Positions 39,979-42,996 of a stretch of DNA of 42,996 nucleotides are shown in pieces. Where the stretch lies: positions 1 to 42,996 of the forward strand of contig JBGTIZ010000275.1 of the NCBI GenBank assembly GCA_041745395.1, written 5' to 3'. The stretch comes from Hadersleviella sp041745395. Its GTDB lineage: Bacteria; Chloroflexota; Anaerolineae; Promineifilales; Promineifilaceae. The number at the start of each line of letters is the position of its first letter. Positions within the stretch are counted from its first letter, which is position 1. Under the pieces are notes generated by a model. The model saw only the letters and a list, made by a program, of their open reading frames with translations, made no database searches and was not told the origin of the DNA. Both the position numbers and the translations under genes were made by a program.

Positions 39979-42879
39979 AAATAATCCTCGTTCCTTAGCC
40001 GTGAGTGGGGTACGGATGATGTCCACCGTCCCATCTGCTTGGCGCACAAATTCCACCTGATACCATTTATCCTGCAAGGCAAACTTGAAAGCCAAGCGTT
40101 GCCAAGAAGCGGGTAAAACAGGCGCAAAATGCACCTCACCCCGCTCGTCCAACGCCGCCCCAGCAAAGCCAAAAAACAGCACCTGCCATACCCCGCCCGC
40201 ATTCGCGCCGTGAATGCCATCCCCCGCGTTGCCGCGAATATTATGCAAGGTGGTGCGGATAGCTATCTGAAAATGGGCCAAAGCTTCTTCCGCCAAACCC
40301 ATCTTGCAGGCCGTCATGGCTAACACGGCCGGGCTAAGCGAAGAGCCAAACTGCGTATCGGTCAGCGGCTGATAATAGTTGTAATTGGCGGCAAAGGTGC
40401 TTTGGTCAAACTGCTCACGAAAGAGCCACAAAAACAAGACGACATCGGGCTGTTTCAAAACCTGATGGGCATTCGCCCCTTCAATCCCCAGCAACTCTTG
40501 CATTGATTTGCCATCCTGACCAAACAAATCCATGGCGGGCTTGGCTAGCGCAAAAAAACCTTCAAACTGCTCAATCAACTTGGTCTCCACATTCTGCTCA
40601 AAGACCAGCCCTGCTTGTACCGCTCGCCAGTGGGCATAAACGCTGTCATCTAGCTCGAGCTGTGCCTCGAGTGCGGCCGCTTTTTCGGGGGCATGGTCAC
40701 GGAGCCAATCGCGCACGACCACGGCCGTGTTCAAGTGCCAACGCGCCATGCCATTCGTAAACGCATTGTTGTCCACATGCTCATGGTACTCATCCGGCCC
40801 AATCACATTGCGCAAAGCGTATTGCACAGTGCCATCTGGTGGCACTTCCCGCTCAGCGCGACTGCCCCAAAAACGGGCCGTATCCAAAATAATCTCGGCG
40901 CCATAATCAACCATGAACGCCTCATCCCCTGTAGCCCGCCAATATTGCATGATGGCATAAGCGATATCCGCCGAAATATGAATCTGAATATCACCCGTCC
41001 AAATGCGCGTTAGCTTGGTGCGGTCAGCAAAATGAGGAACCCAAGTGGGGGTGACTTCTTCGCCGCTGGCCGCGCTTTCCCACGGGTATTGGGCGCCCGC
41101 AAACCCATTCCCGGCCGCTTTTTGCCGCGCCCCGGCCAGTCCGTGATACCGATACATCAGCAGATTGCGCGCGAGTTCGGGCTGGGTGAAGGTGAAGAGG
41201 GGAAGCATATAAATTTCGGTGTCCCAAAATACGTGCCCGCGATAGCCGTAGCCGCTGAGCGTTTTGGCCGCTAAGCTGACGCGATCGTTGTGCTGGGCGG
41301 CGGCGTTAAAAAGTTGGAGTTGATAATAGCGGGCGGCTAATTGCGCTTCGTCATCTCCCTCAATGATGATGTCGTTGCTGTGCCAGATGTCGGCCCAGGC
41401 GGCGACGTGCGCTTCTTTTAGGGTGTCGTAGTCGAGATTTAGATTTGTTAACACGGCCGTGCTGGCCTGTTGCGGGTTATCCACATCCAAGCTCGTAAAA
41501 ATCGCGGCCACGCGATCCAGATGCAAACTTTCGCCTGGCTCTAGCGTTTGGGCGACCAATAAACGAGGCTGTCCGGGGCAGGTTTCACAAGCTAGCGCAC
41601 CTTCGGCGGAGCAGTCGGTCACACGCATAGCCGTCACGGCCGTGATGTCGGTCGCGCGGGTGCGGGTCTGGAGCCAAACCATGCCCGCTTCACTATCCTG
41701 CGCTTGCTCTTGCAACGTCCAGTGGAGCAAATCTTGATTGGCAACGTGCCCATCAACGCCGACGGCGACGTTAACCTCACAACGCTGGTTCACGGCCGTG
41801 ATGAGCAGTCGCACCGCCCCCACATGCTCTTGCGCATAGCTAGCGAACCGCTCAAACGTCATGTCCAGTAGTTCCCCTCCTTCCGCTTCCCAGCGCACAT
41901 GCCGCCGCAACACGTTGCGTTCACAATCGAGCTGGCGACTAAAGGCGTGAATCTTGCCTCGGTCGAGCCGCACGGGTTGTTGGTTGACGGTCACGGCCGT
42001 GTCAAACCAGCGGGGAAAATTCACCAATTCGGTAAAGGCCACGGGCATATCATCAAACACCCCATTCACAAAGGTCAGGTAAGATTCCTGTGGATAACGC
42101 TCTTCAAAGGAGCCACGAGAGGAAAAATAGCCGTTGCCAATCGTAAAAACCGTTTCTTTGTGCCGCATATTGTCTGGCTCAAACGCCGTTTCGGTCACCT
42201 GCCACAGCGGGTCTAGCCGCAACGTTTGTTGCAATAGCGCGAGCGTCACTTCATCCATCCCGCTCACCTGTCGCACCTGCCCATCTAGCTGAAGGAGCGT
42301 GCCAAACCGCGCCGCCGGTCCCACGGACAATACGGCCATCCCGCCGCGCAGAGCGGCCTGCACCCCCGCCGCCGCATCTTCGACAACGACACATTGCTCG
42401 GGGCGTACGCCCAACTGCACGGCCGCGTAGCGAAATAAATCTGGCGACGGTTTGGGGCGGCGCACGCTGTGTCCGTCGGCAATGGCGTGAAAGCGAGCCG
42501 CCAAACCGAGCCGTGACAGCACAACCTGCGCATTTTTGCTAGCCGAGGCCAGCGCGTAGGGAATCCCCGCTTCGTCTAGCTCATCCAGCAAACGCTCCAC
42601 CCCCGGCAAAATATCATCGGGACTAATGTCATCTAAAGAGGCGACGTAATAATCGTTTTTGCGGGTCATCATCTCGTTTAGCCGCGCTTCTGTTATGCTC
42701 CGCCCGTCCAAAATGCGCTCCAGCGAGGCGCGACGCGACACGCCACGCAGGTCTTCGTTAATGTGGCGATTAAAGGGTAGCCCCTCTTCGTCAGCCAGCT
42801 TTTGCCAAGCGTGATAATGATGTTCGGCCGTGTCGGTGATGACGCCATCAAGATCAAAAATTACGCCTTTAACTGTCAT
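39955..42879 (-). CDS. Fused beta-phosphoglucomutase and GH65 disaccharide phosphorylase
   Basis: 974 residues. The N-terminal HAD domain (about 1-215) has FDLDGVITDT with nucleophile Asp9 and acid/base Asp11, the beta-phosphoglucomutase block LRGVSRRASLERIL, SASKN (Lys115) and VVEDAAAG. The C-terminal GH65 domain (about 222-965) has the substrate block FWDTE (551-555) and the general acid Glu697 in GPDEYHE. GH65 enzymes split maltose, trehalose, kojibiose or nigerose with phosphate to glucose and beta-glucose-1-phosphate; the mutase turns that into glucose-6-phosphate. Two successive steps are thus in one chain. Which disaccharide is used cannot be read. AGAGG upstream supports the ATG at 42879. 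The last seven residues come from a MITE-like insertion. Confidence 0.93.
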   Translation of the reverse strand: MTVKGVIFDLDGVITDTAEHHYHAWQKLADEEGLPFNRHINEDLRGVSRRASLERILDGRSITEARLNEMMTRKNDYYVASLDDISPDDILPGVERLLDELDEAGIPYALASASKNAQVVLSRLGLAARFHAIADGHSVRRPKPSPDLFRYAAVQLGVRPEQCVVVEDAAAGVQAALRGGMAVLSVGPAARFGTLLQLDGQVRQVSGMDEVTLALLQQTLRLDPLWQVTETAFEPDNMRHKETVFTIGNGYFSSRGSFEERYPQESYLTFVNGVFDDMPVAFTELVNFPRWFDTAVTVNQQPVRLDRGKIHAFSRQLDCERNVLRRHVRWEAEGGELLDMTFERFASYAQEHVGAVRLLITAVNQRCEVNVAVGVDGHVANQDLLHWTLQEQAQDSEAGMVWLQTRTRATDITAVTAMRVTDCSAEGALACETCPGQPRLLVAQTLEPGESLHLDRVAAIFTSLDVDNPQQASTAVLTNLNLDYDTLKEAHVAAWADIWHSNDIIIEGDDEAQLAARYYQLQLFNAAAQHNDRVSLAAKTLSGYGYRGHVFWDTEIYMLPLFTFTQPELARNLLMYRYHGLAGARQKAAGNGFAGAQYPWESAASGEEVTPTWVPHFADRTKLTRIWTGDIQIHISADIAYAIMQYWRATGDEAFMVDYGAEIILDTARFWGSRAEREVPPDGTVQYALRNVIGPDEYHEHVDNNAFTNGMARWHLNTAVVVRDWLRDHAPEKAAALEAQLELDDSVYAHWRAVQAGLVFEQNVETKLIEQFEGFFALAKPAMDLFGQDGKSMQELLGIEGANAHQVLKQPDVVLFLWLFREQFDQSTFAANYNYYQPLTDTQFGSSLSPAVLAMTACKMGLAEEALAHFQIAIRTTLHNIRGNAGDGIHGANAGGVWQVLFFGFAGAALDERGEVHFAPVLPASWQRLAFKFALQDKWYQVEFVRQADGTVDIIRTPLTAKERGLFNLRTTRL

Positions 42880-42888
42880 GTCTTGCCT

Positions 42889-42996
42889 CTAGCTATGATT
42901 GTCTTACTCGGTAAAGAACCCCTCACCTCTAACTCATCTCCCCAAAGAGAGGAGGACTGGCCCCCTCTCCCTCAGGGAGAGGGCTGGGGTGAGGGT
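42889..42996. repeat. Palindromic intergenic repeat (partial, at window edge)
   Basis: Contains CCCTCTCCCTCAGGGAGAGGG, an inverted repeat, with outer CCCCTCACC and GGTGAGGG arms. Elements of this look are common REP-like intergenic repeats in many bacteria. Continues beyond the window. Confidence 0.6.

Overview
The window comes from a bacterial chromosome of moderate GC content. Its gene set is ordinary housekeeping and envelope genes, without rRNA, CRISPR, prophage or transposase genes. The combination of a diadenylate cyclase with a YbbR protein and Der, membrane-anchored surface proteins with long Thr/Pro linkers, an XPD-type DinG fused to an exonuclease and sugar ABC transporters without their own ATPase suggests a filamentous Chloroflexota (Anaerolineae-like). 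This is inference; no marker gene here proves it.

Layout. 1-600: gene-poor, many hairpins, ending on the minus strand in a terminator-like hairpin. 604-4657 (-): a kinase/zinc-ribbon/beta-rich protein followed by glutamine-dependent NAD synthetase. 4989-6158 (+): alanine racemase. 6297-11116 (+): a flippase-like membrane protein, an FAD oxidoreductase, a UDP-glucose dehydrogenase-type enzyme and a small surface protein. 11310-14271 (-): a surface glycosidase-like protein, a double-HTH regulator with a likely operator, and a LysM protein. 14584-20042 (+): dGTPase-like HD hydrolase, exonuclease-DinG helicase and a lipoprotein with three repeats. 20117-27362 (-): der, cdaR, cdaA (c-di-AMP synthesis), a large TPR protein and argF. 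27795-28847 (+): unknown membrane protein. 29207-30381 (-): tRNA-Pro(CGG) and a polyprenyl diphosphate synthase. 30965-35450 (+): guaA, an LVIVD-type secreted protein and a MutS-like ATPase. 35401-42879 (-): a disaccharide module made of a YesL-like protein, two ABC permeases, a solute-binding lipoprotein and a fused beta-phosphoglucomutase/GH65 phosphorylase. Together the last genes would import a glucose disaccharide, split it with phosphate and turn the released beta-glucose-1-phosphate into glucose-6-phosphate.

The most striking content is not a gene. The palindrome CACGGCCGTG (core ACGGCCGT) occurs about 55-60 times by my hand count, inside almost every gene and in spacers, where about one core copy is expected by chance. 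It behaves like the HIP1 octamer of cyanobacteria and leaves TAV or HGR tripeptides in many proteins. A second signature is a set of short degenerate tandem arrays with a strict period of 7 (some 8) bases, placed at gene ends and spacers, sometimes recoding protein termini. A third is a set of dispersed imperfect repeats, including a 109-bp MITE-like element that supplies the last codons of the GH65 fusion gene.
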